Part shown: piece by piece, positions 1 to 13,500 of the stretch | Numbering within the stretch: the first letter of the stretch is position 1 | How the letters are laid out: each line of letters starts with the position of its first letter | Origin: Ephydatia muelleri | Taxonomy: Eukaryota > Porifera > Demospongiae > Spongillida > Spongillidae | Assembly (NCBI GenBank): GCA_013339895.1 | Contig: JABACO010000006.1 | Span: 9,554,531 to 9,618,530 of the forward strand | Direction of reading: 5' to 3' | Length of the DNA stretch: 64,000 bases | The notes under the pieces: generated by a model | Told to the model about the DNA's origin: nothing | Database searches by the model: none | The model's input: only the letters and a program-made list of their open reading frames with translations | Made by a program: the position numbers and the translations under genes

Positions 1-1080
1 CCTAGTAGGGGAGGCCTGGGTCTTCGCAGTCTCAGACTCCATTCAAGTGCTTGTTTCATTGCTTCCATGGGTCATTTTGGTATTGCTTTTGGAGAGAACC
101 ACCACTTGGAGCAGTCCCTTATTGAGTTTAATGGCGCCGTTGAGGGGATGGAGGGTATTGGTTTACAGGACATAATCGATGCTCCTCCCCACCAAAGGCA
201 ACTGTCATCCATGCATGATCGAAGACCACCAGTTCAAGATTATCTTTGACCATACTTCTTCACCGGCTAACTGTGCCCGGCTCCTCTCGGTGTCCTCTCC
301 CCATGCCTCAGCTTGGCTTTCAGTTATGCCAACTCCCCACAAGAACTTACACCTCGATCCTCCTGAATTTCAGATGGCTCTAAAATGGTGGCTCGGATTA
401 GACACCTCTCAAAACGGCTCCAGTTGTTCATTCTGTCCATCACACGCCCTAGACCCCCTGGGTCACCATGCTCTTACTTGTAAAAGTGGAGGCGACTCAA
501 TCTTCAGGCACAACTCTCTGCGTGACACCTTCTGGGAATCGTGTAAGCTGGCCTGTATTGCAGGTCAAATAGAGGCAGGTAGTGGCTTGGATGTTGAGGG
601 AAGCCGCACACGCCCCGCAGATATCTTGCTGCCTAATTGGGAGTTTGGCAAACCTGCCGCATTGGATTTCACCATCACATCAGCGCTAAATCCTTCTACT
701 TTGAATGAAGCGAGTGTGATGGCTGGGTTTGCTGCGTCGGCTGCTGAAGTTCGCAAGCATGTCGCCAACGACGAAAAATGCAGTCGTCTGGGCTGGGTCT
801 GTATCCCCTTATCAGTGGAGACGTATGGTTGTTGGGGAGAAGAAGCTGGTAGTGTCTTGACAGACTCGCCACGCGGATTGCCACTCGAACAGGCTGTCCC
901 AAGTCTTCTGCGGTGTCTGAGCTTTATGGAAGACTAAGTATTGGCCTGATTAGGGCCAACGCTAGGGCATTACTGGCTAGGTCGTCTTCACTTTCGTAAA
1001 GACTTTAAGTACATGTAGGTGTGTTGTATATGAAATATATTATGAAGTCAAAGACAATAAAAATAATAATAAATAAATAA
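1..1080 (+). pseudogene. 3' end of a non-LTR retroelement ORF (restriction-like endonuclease region), copy 1
   Basis: The window opens inside this reading frame. Frame 1 is readable to about 245, then the homology moves to the frame read from 179 to 937, so there is one frameshift near 180-240. The C-terminal part shows a CCHC-like finger (CSFC...GHHALTC, about 425-480) followed by RTRPADILLPNW and AALDFTI (about 605-680), which look like the PD-(D/E)xK core of a restriction-like endonuclease, then conserved GWVCIPLSVETYG (about 790-830). This finger-plus-nuclease order is typical of CRE/R2-type LINEs; assignment to that group is inference. The homology runs on past the stop at 937 (RANARALLARS) and ends near 1,080 in an AATAAATA-rich tail. 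Related pieces lie at 32,085, 45,927 and 63,180. Confidence 0.7.
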
Positions 1081-1239
1081 AGAATGAATAAAATTAAAAA
1101 CGACAATTAAGTTCATTCGCGCGCGCGTGTGAAGTACGTACCCTTGGTCAAAATTGTAACCGTTTATAATTAACGATAAAGTATTTTCTTTGTGCCTAAC
1201 AAAGGTATCGCCCCCCCCCCCCCCCCCCCCCCCAGCAAT

Positions 1240-2058
1240 CCTGTCTGTCATTGCTTGACTGAGCTGATTGTTTATAGTTAGTTTTTGATTGGACATGACT
1301 TGAAGGAACTCATCATATTTTATTACAGCATCTTCATGATAGCCTTTCTCTGCATGCTTATGAAATAATTCCAGTGCCTTGTGAAATGCAATCAATGGTT
1401 GACTCACTAGCACTGCAGGATCGCTACCGTGGTATCCAGATGAACGAAAAAGTACACATGGGAGGCCAAACCACCATTCTCTTGCTTACTGTAAGCAAGC
1501 CAAGGAAACTTGAGCAGCCAATGATGTTGAAATGATCGCCCACCACTACGCTTTGGAAATTCGTAATTTGCTGCTGGCTTGAAATGACTGACTAGCAAAT
1601 CGTACTTGCTCTGTGCACTGATGGATGAAGACCTGACAAATATTGCTACCTCACTGCAATCTGATATCTCTAATGCTGGGCATTTGGCCGCTGGAGGATT
1701 GCAAAACTGGTTGTCATGATAAAGGTCATTGATGTCTGCCTGTGCCAAGCCACTGGAACATGGTTGTTCATCTCTAGTCAAAATCTGCATGTACATGTAC
1801 GCGGTATAAAAATTAAAATGGCATTAAATAACAAATGGTAATTTTACCTATATTGGCTGAAGAGACATCGTCACTTGAAACAGCCAATGAGGTCGCGGCA
1901 CTTGGTGGCACTACTTTCAATGCTTGGAAGTGCTACAAAATCGACATGATCGAATACGCTCGGCGGCTAATTATTAATAATACAAAAGTATAATTTTTAA
2001 TAATGTTGGCACCTATGGCCGAGGGGGGTGCTTAAGCACCTCTCTGGATACGCCACTG
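1240..2058 (-). pseudogene. hAT transposon fragment: TTF-type finger N-terminus plus terminal repeat
   Basis: The minus strand encodes the N-terminal part of a TTF-finger hAT transposase in two frames: about 1,796-1,410 (KYDLLVSHFKPAANYEFP, then GGRSFQHHWLLKFPWLAYSK) and 1,413-1,245 (AFHKALELFHKHAEKGYHEDA). The homology stops at a run of 23 C (1,211-1,233), so the catalytic and dimerisation parts are missing. At 2,058 the minus strand starts CAGTGGCGTATCCAGAG, a typical hAT terminal repeat, which marks the 5' end. The element is truncated and probably dead. The C run forms a G-rich minus-strand tract and may mark the break. Confidence 0.7.
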
Positions 2059-2303
2059 GGCATATACCAGTTAGCTATTATACTGTAGAGCTAGCTGGAA
2101 GGATCTATAGTTTGCTTGATGCATGGTCTGCACCATGTGTGCGTGTACCCGTAAGTACACTGTATGCCAGTCGTTCGTGCCTTTAACTCACGAACCATTT
2201 GCATCGAAGACATTCTCCAGTGTGGTTTTGTACTACGTAAGGCGAATCTCGATCTCGTCCACAACACGTAGCAAGAACGCTAATTGGTGCGCACCGCCTG
2301 TAT

Positions 2304-2345
2304 GAATGACCAGAGATAATATATAGATATTATCTCTGGAATGAC
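2304..2345. repeat. Tiny 28-bp hairpin flanked by 7-bp direct repeats
   Basis: A near-perfect hairpin starting CAGAGATAATAT lies at 2,311-2,338 and is flanked on both sides by GAATGAC (2,304-2,310 and 2,339-2,345). It looks like a very short inserted hairpin with its target duplication. A sister copy is at 11,355-11,377. Confidence 0.6.
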
Positions 2346-4231
2346 CTACGGTCGGGTGTATGTTTTATTATACGAAGGGGTAGTAAGACGGCAAGTTCAT
2401 TTCTAAAAGCGAGAGATATACAGCCGCAGGTACGGCTATTTACTAGTATCTATGATTTCACAAGGATATTTATTGGCTGAATTCGAGGGACGAATGTGGG
2501 GTGGGGCTCAGTGGCACGTGCAAGTTGAAGGGGTGGAGCTAATACGGTGGATCAATGGTTGCGTCATCGGGACCTGCGTATGTAACTAGTGCGCATGCAT
2601 AACCGAGGTGAAATAGTTGTTGCATCTTACTTTCAGTTTAAGAGGTGAAAAAAAAAAATGATCATTTTGTTTTTGGCTTCGAAACGGGTGTCTATATATG
2701 GTTTCATTTTTAAATTTGTTAATTTGTTGTGCTTATTAAAGTTAATCAAGCATCGTTGTAAATTAAATGATATAAACACATTTGCCTATCCTCAAGTAGT
2801 TAGTTTCTAAATTTTTTTCATACTCCTATCAAAAGTTATATCCATTCAATATAGCGTTCTTTCGTGGACACGCACCCGACAATTAAATAATTGTTCATTA
2901 CAGACACCTGTGTTTCAAAGCTCACAACACCAGTAAAATACAACGCCACACTCTATTCCCTTTTATTTATAATGAACATGCACTCTTCAAATTGCGCACC
3001 AACTCCACCGTGTTTACAAGGCTACGCGGTACTATTTTCGGAAGGCGGGTACAAGATCCGATACTGCGGCTCTCCTGCACAACATCAGAAGTTAAGACTA
3101 GTGTTTTTGTAAGCCAAAGGCATGCTAGCTAAAGATTTTACGGACCACGCACATCTAGCGCCGAATTTTCTGTCTACACGAAAAACCCATATGTATCTTA
3201 TGAATAATCGAAATCTGCATGAAACTATGAACATAACCGCATGAACACCCGAAGCAACTGCAGCTGTATACTGCAGTGTCAAAAAAGGAGGGCTATGACA
3301 TTTGCCGCTGATCTGCAAATTGCTTTTAGCATCAACGTCATAGATCCTTACTGATAACACTCATGATCACCTGAACGTTTTGCCACTGCTGTCACAGTAT
3401 AAACCATCTGCCCTGATGGGCGCGAGGTGCACAAAACAAGTCTCAATTGATTGCAGAAGGCAGGCATCGCCAACATTGCAATTGGCTCTGCTGAACAATC
3501 GATTATAAAAGCCCTGGAACAGAATGAGTCTTCTTAGACAGTAAATTGTTACAGATGTAGCTCAACCAATAACATAGGTTTGTCCAGGTAACTCAAGGAG
3601 TTTTTCTGGCTGAGGAGGTAGGACGTGCCAAATCTAAATCCTATTGTGGAGGGGTGTCTCCTCTCGCACATACTTATAATTAACCTCCTCCATCGGGGTC
3701 TTAGTATAGGTTTCTTCAGGGCTTGAAATGATACTTAATCTCTTCTCTCGTGGAAGAGCATGTCTACATGCATATCTATACAGCTGAATCAACGTAGAGC
3801 AAAGAATGCTAAAAAAAATTGTACCAGCTGGCGTAGTGAGACAAATAATGAAGGTTTATGGATTATGAGAAAGGTTATGGACTGAGTGGTGCCAGCTAAA
3901 TTTAATATTTCATTCACTTGAAGGAATTGAAGCTAAAATACAGCAGGTGACTTATACAAGTAGTTGTCAGTAACTGCAATTTTATCTCCTAATAATCATT
4001 TTCTTATCACAGCTAGCTGGATTTGCTTTGTTGTTTTTTAATTGCTCGTCAAAAATCATGCACACAGAGTCAGGTCCTGACAGCTGTACATTCAGCAGGA
4101 ATGATACAATACGAGACTCACAATTACTATGCAACAACTGTGGTTTACAAGTAAATATATGACAATTAAGTCACAAATGTCTTGAAAATACAATCCGCAG
4201 CATACCAATTACATTGCAGGATATCCCAAGA
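2346..4231. other. Non-coding stretch downstream of the oxygenase gene
   Basis: AT-rich DNA with no reading frame that resembles a known protein. It would include the 3' UTR of the carotenoid oxygenase gene: the minus strand has an ATTAAA motif at 3,906-3,901, about 330 bp past the stop codon, which could be a poly(A) signal. Nothing else is supported. Confidence 0.4.
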
Positions 4232-4738
4232 TCAGCAAATGTGGAATATTCCATGCAAATCTTTATGAAACTTCACTTCCTCAAATTCAGCTCGTCCAAT
4301 CTCATTCATGGTTTTACTGTCCAGAATTAGAAGAAAAGGGTTCTGCTCAGGGTCAGAATGAATGACTGCTGATAGGATCACCCCTGATCAGAAATAGCCC
4401 AATGTATTGAGAGCACAAAACATTTCATGAATCTTACCATCATCTTCATTCTTTGCTGATGGATGAGGCACAAACACCGGCTCTGAAGGGAAACACGAAT
4501 TTTCCATCCATTGTTTCACAGTCTTCTTTCTTACATCTAATTTCAATAGCTGAAATAGAAGGCAACCTTAAAGCTAAGCATTATTGACTGTCAAGTGGGC
4601 CTTTCTGATTACAGCAGCATTAAAGTATGGTTCTAAATTATCACATTAAGTATACCTTCTCCAGTCCTGCAACTCCATACACAAATTGATATTTCTTGCC
4701 ATTGCATGCTGAATAGTTGATACGTGGAAAATCGAATC
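4232..4738 (-). CDS. Carotenoid oxygenase exons J, K and L (C-terminus)
   Basis: Exon J (4,738-4,656) encodes GFDFPRINYSACNGKKYQF and ends in VAGLEK. Exon K (4,549-4,438) encodes the stretch with PSEPVFVPHP and EDDG. Exon L (4,383-4,232) encodes GVILSAVIHSDPEQNPFLLI and ends in HGIFHIC-stop. The HGIF histidine is the fourth iron ligand of the family and the SEP glutamate is one of its second-shell partners. Splice phases are 1/0 (J), 0/1 (K) and 1 (L); all donors are GTA and all acceptors AG. Confidence 0.93.
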
Positions 4739-7564
4739 CTGTAATTTAAGGGAATAGGCAACCAGTAATAATACATCAGGTAACAAAATTTCTACAAAAC
4801 GTGCAATACATCTTGTCTCATTGCAATCAGCAACAATCAAAGCTAGGCTGTGCTCAGAATCTCAATTTGTATCATGCTGTGTTAACTGAATTAGTTGAGT
4901 TCAGTAATATTGTATTGTGTCTTTGCAAGATGAAAATATACAACAGAAGCACCACCAATAGTTCATAATGATAGCATAACATAAGGGTTCTGTGGCAGTT
5001 GACAGTAACTTCTACATGCAGTTGTGTTAGCGCACAAGCTTCTCATATATGTTGTCCTGCTTTTTGCAATATGTAAACTACTGCGATTGTCACTATTTGT
5101 GTCATTTTGTTGAGAATATAGGGTTAAAACGTACATTATTTCTACACATCTTACACACATAATTAATGTACGAAAATAAAAAAATATTAGAAATGACGTG
5201 TTGTATTTCATGGTATCCCAAGAAGTACTTGTTTGAAGCATCTTGAAAATAAAGGGAAAATACTTTCATAAATGTTACATAGTAAGATTGTATACAACAT
5301 GTAAGCATGCAAAAGGGCATGAATTTAGGACATGAAATCACCCTAGCATTATAAAAACGTCTAGCAATATCCTTGAACCAAACAGCAAATGATTAATACA
5401 TACTTCTGAACCGAAACTTATTATGATAACCTTCTTCAATGTAAGTCCTGAGGATATGATAAGAAACAACAAAATGTTGTACAATAGACACATGCCAAGC
5501 AATACCCTAATAAATGATGGAGAATTCCTTGTCACTGACTGAATGCTGAGGAAGAAATTCCAATTTGTGCCGAGTTTTCCAATATCTCTTGGGATCAGGA
5601 GTTCATGATTTCTTTGAGCCCCCTTCCCCCCCCCCCCCCCAAAAAAAAGGAAGTGTGTCTTGATGATAGTGACGAAGATGATCTTCACATCTTAATGATT
5701 TGACAGAAATCATTGACTGCTTTAAAGATCTTCGCACCATTCTTGAACACAATAGTAACACAGCAGAAGCAACTAGGCTGATGATCTACTGAGCGTAGTC
5801 GATAGTCACTGGGTTGAGTGCTCAGCAACTCCTTGATCTGTTCAAGCACGAATTACAGATTTTTTCCAAAAAGATAAAACCTCTTAATTAATTTACTGTA
5901 TTGTACAAAAATTTTTAGGATCAACTTGCCATCAATATTATTTGAGATCGTTACCCATAAAAGGGACATAATGCATGTCTTTTCAAGATTTCATTTTTTG
6001 TTTTTTTGATATTCTAGAAGTCTGAAATGTTTTCTACACATTGCTTCTTACGCGATGAGAATCGAAATATCTGTCATGGAGTTTTAAGATGCTGAATTTT
6101 TAATCAGCCATACATTTCAACACAAGTGTTGCATTTCTATTGCATGTACTGGAATTTATGTATGTGCAAGGTCCCTTTTTGCGGAAACAATCACATTTTG
6201 TCAAGTTATAATCATTATAATAATACAAAGTTCAGATACCTCAACAAAAGAACACCTTGATAATCAGGACTCTTTAATATAGTCCCAAGCATTTAGGTGT
6301 TCTATTCTACTACTACAAGTTCACTATGAAGTCAAATCCTTCTATTTTGGAACACATCAACATAAACTTGTTAAAAAAAGTCCAAAAGAGAACTAATCAA
6401 ATGGCTTGGTGTTAGGTTGGCAATGATGATTGAGCCAAGAAGGAGACCACTTACAATGTACTGGAGTTCAGAAAGCAGGATAGCCTGGCATCCACAGCAG
6501 CTCCAAGATGGAAGTACGTACAGTAAAATGAAAAGCACTTACAATTGACAGCAATCAGAGGATGATGTTTCATTCCCTACAGCACATCATGAGATTGTTT
6601 CATGCTCCATCTTACAGAATCTTTGATGCTTGACCTTACAATAAACACACATATGGGCCTTTCCAATGCACTAGAATTTCTCTGGAGTGACAGTGGGCAT
6701 TCAGGAATTAATTTACACTGTGTACCATAACTGATACTGTAGTAATGCCTGACATGTTGCACACTTTTCTTTACTCAGGCAATCAGAATTATTTGTAGAG
6801 AATGATGCACTGTTGTAGGGTTATGAGTAATAATACACAATGCATACTTCGTTACATCTCCATACTGTTGCCATCTAGGCCTTGTGAACAAGTTCACATA
6901 GATATTGCCAGGTGGGAGAATGTAATATCTGCTATTTGAAGCCCACTCTAAGTGAGGAAGTGTTTATCATGATAGCCATCTCTACAAAAGAACGTAGTAT
7001 TTGCTGCAAATAGATTGCCTGAACAAATTATATCAGACAATGGTCCACATGTAGAAAGCAAGGAGTTTTAACACTTATGGCTATCCTTGGTACCCCAGCA
7101 CCTACTTAGTGCCCATTATCACCCATCTACAAATGGGCTTGCTGAAGGTGTGTTAAGTAAGCTATGGGATTGATGGAGTTTGCAACACAGACTAAGCGCA
7201 GTATCAATCCATTCCTTACACTGTTATTAACAAAGGCTGATCATTTAGAGTAAGCAGTGACAAGATTGGATTTGCTGAGAACTTAAGAGCACAAAGTGAG
7301 GCCAAAGCAGGATAACCAAAAGCAGCAGCACAATATTCATGCTAGGAAGCAGACTGGTATTTCCTTCGATAGCTACTGTAGGACAAGATCAAAGTGGTTA
7401 TTGTTATATTGTGGTCCATTGTCCATTATCATATCTAGTAGAGCTGAGGGATGGAGAATGCATTACCTTCTGAAGGGAGAAGGTGACAATGATTGGATGT
7501 CAGGAAAACTACATATGGACTGAGGAATTTCAGAATCAATAAATGACGAGTGTTGGGTTTTAGT

Positions 7565-7597
<33 letters not shown>

Positions 7598-10500
7598 TGC
7601 CTTCTCCTCAATACAAATGGTGAGGACCAGCCAGAAGAGAAAGATCGAGTGAATTCAGAAGCTGAAACTACGCTAGTAAGAGGGAGGATTGAAACATGAA
7701 GAAGAATGATGAAGGGTCAATCCACCTCATTTGACAAAGCAGATGGACAGCACCTCTCAGATTTTGATGCAGCTTCCCATATATAGTTGTCTTCATATAA
7801 GAAGACATTTGACCATTTATTACTTTAATAACCTTAATGGTTTAGGAGATACGCATTGCTGAACAATTAACCACGTTACTGATAAGCTCAACTTTGAAAT
7901 GCCTTATCTTTATCCCCACTTTGAACATAGTTGCATGTTTGACATCAAATCCAAGATCTTAGGATTTACAATCAATATATGATATGCATTTTGGAGGGAA
8001 GTCAAAGGGTTAAACATTAAATCAGTTTATAACAGAGATTTCACAAATACTGTATGAAGAGCGTTGATAGTCACCACTTTTTTTTTACCAGTGTGGATAC
8101 AACATTGAACTTAGTGTTTTTGCAAAATAAAAATGTTGATTATGAATAACCCCTGAGAACCTCAAATGGTTTTATGTGCAACTGCCATTTTGAGTGGATT
8201 TAACAATAAGTGTGGCTAAGTGGGTTACATAACATTCCAACCTCAGCAATCAAAACTATAATGTAAATTTACATTATAGTTTTGATTGCTGAGGTTGGAA
8301 TGTTATGTAACCCACTTAGCCACACTTATTGTTAAATCCACTCAAAATGGCAGTTGCACATAAAACCATTTGAGGTTCTCAGGGGTTATTCATAATCAAC
8401 ATTTTTATTTTGCAAAAACACTAAGTTCAATGTTGTATCCACACTGGTAAAAAAAAAGTGGTGACTATCAACGCTCTTCATACAGTATTTGTGAAATCTC
8501 TGTTATAAACTAATTTAATGTTTAACCCTTTGACTTCCCTCCAAAATGCATATCATATATTGATTGTAAATCCTAAGATCTTGGATTTGATGTCAAACAT
8601 GCAACTATGTTCAAAGTGGGGATAAAGATAAGGCATTTCAAAGTTGAGCTTATCAGTAACGTGGTTAATTGTTCAGCAATGCGTATCTCCTAAACCATTA
8701 AGGTTATTAAAGTAATAAATGGTCAAATGTCTTCTTATATGAAGACAACTATATATGGGAAGTTGCATCAAAATCTGAGAGGTGCTGTCCATCTGCTTTG
8801 TCAAATGAGGTGGATTGACCCTGAAGCAGTTCAAGAATCACTATTACCTAACTGTTACAACATGTATGCATAATATCACCTGACAGATATTAAGAAGGGA
8901 AGAGGGTAGTGTGACAGGGGCTAACAACAGATCTTGTTCTCACAGGTGCACTAGTTTAAACCCCTAGGTATATTCGCTATCCAATTGAGTTACGAATACA
9001 TTCAGCAAATGATATTTATTTGAGTGATGATCAACATGTGTATATTACTCATTTTGAGAGCGCAAGAAGATGGCAAGATTAACCCCATGTGATGGAAAAA
9101 ATATGAAACTTTTTTTTGCAATGGCAAAATTAGGAGTAATAATTTACCTATTGGGGAGAGCATCTCATGTGTGCATTTGACACAGCCATCTGCTTGCAGA
9201 ACTGCAGTAGCCTTAGTGTAATTCAATTCCACCAGATTCTCTCCAGGAGGCTAATGGAGAAGATGAACGGTGAGATATTCAAAGCTAGAGTAATACTGTA
9301 GCTATATTTACATTGTTACATGCATGTTTCAAACCCCAAGTACAAATAATCTAAACTCTATTAAGTACAAATAATCTAAACTCTATTAAGGGTTAATAGT
9401 GGTTTCACTGTAGAAATGAAGTCCAGTACATTCAAAAATCAACTGCATTATTATTTCACAATACTGGAGTTAGAGTGTGCCTGGTATTTACCATCTGTTT
9501 ACATACATATACACATAAATACTGTACTGCAGATCTATGGATTACTTATGCTGCATGTAGACATGAAAGACAATCACACTGGGTTAATTACATCATCTGC
9601 ATGAATTATTAGGTGTGTTAGAGAAATGATAAAATGTGAAACCAATTCTTTGGTTTTAGAGATCATCAAATGGGATGTGATGGATACCTTGATCCTTGGC
9701 ATGATTTTAAATACCATTACTTATGTACATCCTTATCACTGGACAAAGGGCTAGTGCCAGACGTAGGCCAATTGTAATCATTTCTTTGGTTCACTTATTT
9801 CATTACAGTAACAGCCACGCAGAGGATATGAATCACAGAAATAGAAACATGCATTGCAACACCAAGTTTAAACCTTTTAATCCTACATCACATTGATGTG
9901 CTTAATTCATGAGCCACTAATTACATTACCAGTCACGATCACACAATATAACTGCATACACCTGTATTACCTTTGTGGCAGTATTGAGAGGAAGAACATA
10001 TCGACGGACGGAGTTATTGCTTTCATTGGGAATGGAACTCCAGGAACCATCAATGTATCCGAAATTGTAATAACCTTCATCCATAGTGCAGCACAAGTCC
10101 ACGATAATGTTTCCTATGGCATGGGAGTTGGAGAAATATTGATATAATCACCTTAGGTACAGTTACGTATGGACGATACTTGGAACACCCACTGTAAAAC
10201 TGCTGAGTGCTGAAAACTAGAAAGGCACAGGTGTGAAGACAAAAGCATCAAACTTTATTTTGAAGTCATGTTTTGTCATTAGGTGTATCGATTTATAACA
10301 CCTTCTATGCAGATCCGATTGATAGTTTTAAACTTTTGAATTTATATACATAGCATGCAATTCAAATCGCTACATCTTCCAACTACATCTTCCAAACAGT
10401 AAACGTTATTGACTTCCTATTTTCAACAACACCATTTCTCTCTATGTGAAATATATTTTCAGTGTCTTGCACAAGCACAGCCCCAATGTTATGAGGAAAT

Positions 10501-13500
10501 TGAAATGCGAAACAAGATACACTTTTCCGGTCGTCTTGCGTCCATAATTTTCAATATTTTGCACAGCTGTATGTCCATCTAATATGAATAGGTCGATTAT
10601 ATTGTGCAAGGATGTCCTAGGGAATCTCCTGCATCCTCATAATTAAAATCATTGACCTGTGATCATTTTCATGTGGTTTTTAGTTCATTGTAAATCCGAT
10701 TATTCATGAAATGTTAAGGATCTATATTTTTATCGTGATTCAAAGATCGTGATACCCTTTCATGAAGTATGGATCAGGAATAGAATCACTAGCACGAAGT
10801 ATTGGTATGTAGTAGTGCTTGCATTTATAAGTTCCTCTGCTATAGTCACATATACAGTATGCAATCAGTGATGTGAAGACTTCACATGCTCCACACATAC
10901 CGTTGTCTTCAAATGTGTTGATGTGATGAAAGGTAAAAAAGCAGTCAGCTATGTACTGGGTTGCATGCTCTTCACCAGAGTTCTTCTCCACAACATGAAA
11001 ATACACCTGGATGGAAGTTCGAAGATAACGAATCACTGAAGCACAACCAATGTAATTAAAGTTATGCATGCAAATTATGCATACTGTTTCTGAATGCTGG
11101 TAATATCTTGCCTAGATTGGACTTCTATGAAAGTGCAAATATATTAGCTTCAGTGTCAGCATGTCATGTCAGTTTTAATATGTGAATTCTAATATACATC
11201 TCTTTCTTGAATAATTAGCATGAGGTTATACAGTACATATATATATGTAGTACTGTAGTTTCAAGTGTGCCAAATGATACACACACATGTACTACTGTAA
11301 ATCATTCAAGACAGTATTCCATAAGCTGTGTTCCTTGTATGTTGAATGCTTTACCAGAGATAATAATATTATATCTGGTTTTACCGCTGAACATTACCTC
11401 AAACCATTGTGGTCCATATTAGGTATCATTACAATGTTTAATTCATTATAGTTTATTATTTGAAGACACTATCATGCACTGCATGTATTTATATATTTAG
11501 ATTTACATTGTTCTAAGTATACTTTGCACATATGATGACATTTATGATTGTTGATTTGTGGTTTCTACAGACAGTTCAATATGCATAGCTTCAAACAGAT
11601 CTCATCTCTCACAATCATAGCAGTAATATTACTTTTCATACCAAAAATTGCATGCTTTGCAATTCTGTGCTGCTGCTGAAATGTGTTCTCTGCACTAATG
11701 GTCCATATTATAATACATATGAAAAATGCGAAACATGATGCTCAGCAAATACAAATCGTGGACACTACATGGGCATCATTGTATTGTTTCCTGATAAGTG
11801 GTGAACCTAATTAATGTGGTATTGAATACAATAATACAGCCTCATCAACAGCCATGAATGCTAAGATTATATTTGATGCTAAGTGTATAAAACATATGAC
11901 TTCATGTTGTAAATACAGTGGGGAGATTGGGTGAAGTTATCAAACAGGCAAAGGTACAGATCAAACTGTAGACAAGTACACATGCCTTTCCAATACATGT
12001 CCAATAAATACCAGACCTCGACAAGTACTGGGACTGTGTGGCATTTGATAATGATATTCATGGGGATCATGGGCATTGTGTGAGAGTCTAATTTTTTGTG
12101 TCATGTACTTGAGATCTAATAGAAGAAGTGTGTATCGGGTTGCATCGTGGTTCAGAACGCTTATACGACTTTACATGGTGTCAGAAGTGGTCTTTTGTGG
12201 GAAATGGAACACATTAAATCTCCAGGTGAGATGGATTTCTCTACCACTGACAGTATATCGGTTTTAGAAAAATGGCGGATGTGGAAACAAACTATGGAAC
12301 TATATTTAACACTCGCGCTTTCCGACAAGTTGGAGAAGGAGCAATGCTGTGCGTTCCTGTACCTGATTGGGCAGTCAGGTAGGGACATTATGCGTTTAGC
12401 GGACAAGGAAGTAAATAAAATTGACGTTTTATTTAGTAGGTTTGAAGACTATTGTAGGTCAAAACAAAACGTCACCTTGGAGCAGTTTAAGTTCAACACA
12501 CGCAACCAGACAGCGGATGAGACTATAAACCAGTATGTAACAGCACTGAAACTATTAGCCAGAAGCTGTAGCTTTGGCGTGTTAGAGGATGAACTTATCC
12601 GTGACAGGGTAGTTTGTGGTATTGTCTCAGAACGTGTGCAACAGCGTCTATTGAGAGAACAAGATCTTGCACTTGAAAAAGCTATGTCTATTTGTCAAGC
12701 AGATGAAGAGTCATAAAAGCAGATGAAGCTTCTTGGTGAGGAGGAACCTGAAACAGGAATACACACTGTACGTCGTCTAACTCCAGTAAGGCCCAGTAAA
12801 GATAGATCTCCAGAAAGAGAAAGAGTAAAATAGTTTGAGGATAAGCAATGGTGCGATAGGTGCGGTTTTTCGCATTGTAGAGGCCAGTGTCCAGCATATG
12901 GAAAGAGGTGTTTTCAGTGTGGAGGAATGAATAATTTCTCCAAGCTTTGTAGAACGAAAAAAGTCTCTGCAGTGACAAGAGGAAAATCTTATGCTGTTGG
13001 AGGAATCAACAAAACAGACCGGGAAAACAACAGTGAATATCTCCGCAACAGATGTGTCAATGGGTGTTCAGTCAAGTTCAAAGTAGACACGAGCTCACAG
13101 GCAAACATCATACCTTGAGCAATCTTCAAAACCCTGCAGTACACCCCAAAACTGAAACCAACAAAAACTAAGCTATTTAGTTACTCAGGTGACACTATTC
13201 CAACACTGGGCTGTTGCAAACTGAAGTGTGAAGATAAGTTGCTAGAGTTCTTTGTTATTGAAACTGACCAAAGTCCTATATTGAGCTTCTGAGCTTCTGA
13301 AGAGTTAGGTTTGATAAGGACGGTCATGTATTTGCAAATGTGAAAACATTGTTCAAAGGTTCAACAAAGTGTTTGAGGGAATTGGTTGTCTGGCAACACC
13401 TTACCACATTTCAGTTGACAGCAGCATTCAGCCTGTAGTATGCCCATTACGAAATCAACCAGTGGCACTGCGAGAGCGCCTAAAAGAAGAACTTGATTAC

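Noticed and set aside
2840-3360. Open frames of 73-91 codons on both strands
   Set aside because: No recognisable motif, overlapping on opposite strands; length expected by chance.
12161-12406. Minus-strand frame over element A gag
   Set aside because: Antisense shadow of the Gag coding sequence.
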